Assembly: GCA_964439595.1 (NCBI GenBank)
Contig: CAYTOK010000013.1
Location: forward strand, 1-64,000
DNA from: CAIJXB01 sp964439595
GTDB lineage: Bacteria; Chlamydiota; Chlamydiia; Chlamydiales; Rhabdochlamydiaceae
Direction of reading: 5' to 3'
Length of the DNA: 64,000 bases
Shown here piece by piece: positions 63,091 through 64,000 of this stretch. Numbering within the stretch: the stretch's first letter is position 1; each line of letters begins with the position of its first letter. The notes under the pieces are model-generated. The model saw only the letters and a program-made list of their open reading frames with translations. It had not been told where the DNA came from and made no database searches. The position numbers and the translations under genes were made by a program.

Positions 63091-63955
63091 ATGCCATCTG
63101 AGACAGTCTTAGGTCTATTGTTTTCTCTTTAATTATTTTAGACCCTAAAATAGCAATCTCCTGACTTTCCACTTCTAAAAGATGGTTTCTTAAAGTAAGA
63201 TAATTTTCTATTTCTGCTTCATAACCTTTTGGGCTTATTCTTAAATAATGAGTAGAAATAACAGGAAGCGGCTGTCCGGCCATATAGATCTCATTTTCCA
63301 AAACTAAGACCACTTCTCTTTTCCCTAAATTTTCAATAAATGCATGGGAAACATCAATTTTTTTCACAAAAAAAAGGTCCTCTCCCTTTTTTTGCAAAAA
63401 TTCAAGTAGTAAAAAAGCCAAATTCAAATATTTTCCATTTAAAGAGCTGCCAAAAGAGGGTTTTTCAGTCTCTTCTAAACCAGCTGAACCTAAAAACACT
63501 TCCGGTAATTTTTTAGGAGAAAAAAAGGGGCTTATTGGAAAAAGCACTCCCTCACTGTCTAAAGCAGCATTGCTGAAATCTCCAAGCCACACAAGCGGCT
63601 TTCTTAGCGAGTAATCTATATAAAGCATGTTTGGGGGAATTTTTTTAATAAAAGCATTTGCTATCACAGGAAAATTCCGCAACCGTTTTTCTGCAAATGC
63701 CTCATTAAAGGAAGAAAACAACTTAGGATGGTCTGAAGATAACTCTAAAATCTCCATAAGACAATCCGAATGGAGAGCCTCCTTGTAAAGCCCTGTTTGT
63801 ACAACATACTCAACCTTCGCTTCTTTAAAAGGGGTCTTGGAAGAAAAAACGTACCGGATTGTCTTATGGGCTCCTATTGAAAAAACTAATGTTGAACCTA
63901 CTATCCAAGAAAGTGCTGCTATCCAGGAAAGTTCAGAAGATCCTTTTACTCGCAT
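63080..63955 (-). CDS. ftsQ: FtsQ/DivIB-like cell division protein
   Basis: A 291-residue protein with one N-terminal membrane segment (about 10-28, WIAALSWIVGSTLVFSIG). A periplasmic POTRA-like region follows (LRNFPVIANAFIKKIPPNML, then YIDYSLRKPLVWLGD). The LDSEGVLFPI segment is characteristic of FtsQ. It begins inside the end of the upstream gene (11-nt overlap), where a probable murC ends; murC/ddl-ftsQ is the usual order of the division and cell wall cluster. The similarity is modest, as for chlamydial FtsQ in general. Confidence 0.7.
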   Translation of the reverse strand: MRVKGSSELSWIAALSWIVGSTLVFSIGAHKTIRYVFSSKTPFKEAKVEYVVQTGLYKEALHSDCLMEILELSSDHPKLFSSFNEAFAEKRLRNFPVIANAFIKKIPPNMLYIDYSLRKPLVWLGDFSNAALDSEGVLFPISPFFSPKKLPEVFLGSAGLEETEKPSFGSSLNGKYLNLAFLLLEFLQKKGEDLFFVKKIDVSHAFIENLGKREVVLVLENEIYMAGQPLPVISTHYLRISPKGYEAEIENYLTLRNHLLEVESQEIAILGSKIIKEKTIDLRLSQMAFIR

Positions 63956-64000
63956 CTAGCAAGCCTCCTTAAAAGCTCAGGACCTACTTCTGTCACATCC
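63946..64000 (-). CDS. murC: C-terminal end of a probable UDP-N-acetylmuramate-alanine ligase
   Basis: Only 17 codons are in the window: DVTEVGPELLRRLARCE, ending at TAA 63948-63946. The pattern resembles the last residues of MurC, which finish with a GAGD...GPELL type segment. The neighbour ftsQ supports this. In Chlamydia murC is fused to ddl, so here it may be unfused. The evidence is thin. Confidence 0.4.
   Translation of the reverse strand, partial: DVTEVGPELLRRLARCE

Overview
The window is an AT-rich stretch of bacterial chromosome that reads as a member of the Chlamydiae outside the family Chlamydiaceae, an environmental or symbiotic chlamydia of the Rhabdochlamydia/Simkania/Parachlamydia type. 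The reasons are a double-length UvrA with four ATPase modules, several gene neighbourhoods shared with Chlamydia (murJ beside nfo; pcnB, then lpxB, then surface autotransporters; prfB with GNAT acetyltransferases and yebC; rsfS, a coiled-coil protein and miaA; the ftsQ region), an Inc-like membrane protein, and a dedicated asparaginyl-tRNA synthetase, which Chlamydia trachomatis lacks. The exact genus is inferred. No tRNA, rRNA, CRISPR array or complete insertion sequence was found.

Layout. 1-9.6 kb: the tail of an upstream gene, a kinase-like protein without a catalytic Asp, the giant uvrA, a DUF2975 membrane protein with an XRE regulator, and a 2-oxoglutarate/Fe(II) oxygenase-like enzyme. 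9.7-18.7 kb: a 1010-residue protein with an internal N-terminal duplication, an oligopeptide ABC transporter (oppB, oppC, fused oppDF) with no binding protein beside it, and a 641-residue unknown. 18.8-22.6 kb: a tightly packed run of initiating sugar transferase, galE, mreD-like, suhB-like and folD. 22.6-30 kb: an accessory block with a collapsed RHS toxin locus and its immunity gene, a GT-B-like unknown, a methyltransferase, an AAA-ATPase/PD-(D/E)XK protein and two small membrane proteins. 30-37.7 kb: glmS, a second kinase, murJ, nfo and asnS. 37.9-53.6 kb: an envelope and host-interface region with an inverse-autotransporter-like protein, an Inc candidate, pcnB, an alpha/beta hydrolase, lpxB, a DUF177 protein, a tandemly duplicated pair of small Pro-rich genes, and two large autotransporters. 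53.7-64 kb: minus-strand housekeeping genes (glycosyltransferase, yebC, two GNATs, frameshifted prfB, rsfS, HAD phosphatase, coiled-coil protein, miaA, KH protein, ftsQ, probable murC end) and one isolated plus-strand unknown.

How they fit together. Housekeeping genes cover DNA repair (uvrA, nfo), translation (asnS, prfB, miaA, rsfS, khpA-like), and envelope and precursor synthesis (glmS, galE, lpxB, murJ, ftsQ, mreD-like). Between them lie lineage-specific genes probably facing the host or competitors: two kinase-fold proteins, the Inc candidate, three surface proteins and the RHS remnant.

The most informative observations are: (1) the RHS scar, in which an RHS N-terminus is joined out of frame to about 40 codons of an apparent toxin C-terminus whose stop still overlaps the immunity start as ATGA; (2) an imperfect tandem duplication of about 1.4 kb at 45.0-47.9 kb that duplicated a two-gene cassette and left a dead autotransporter tail between the copies; and (3) a classic +1 programmed frameshift in prfB that extends the gene to 57842.
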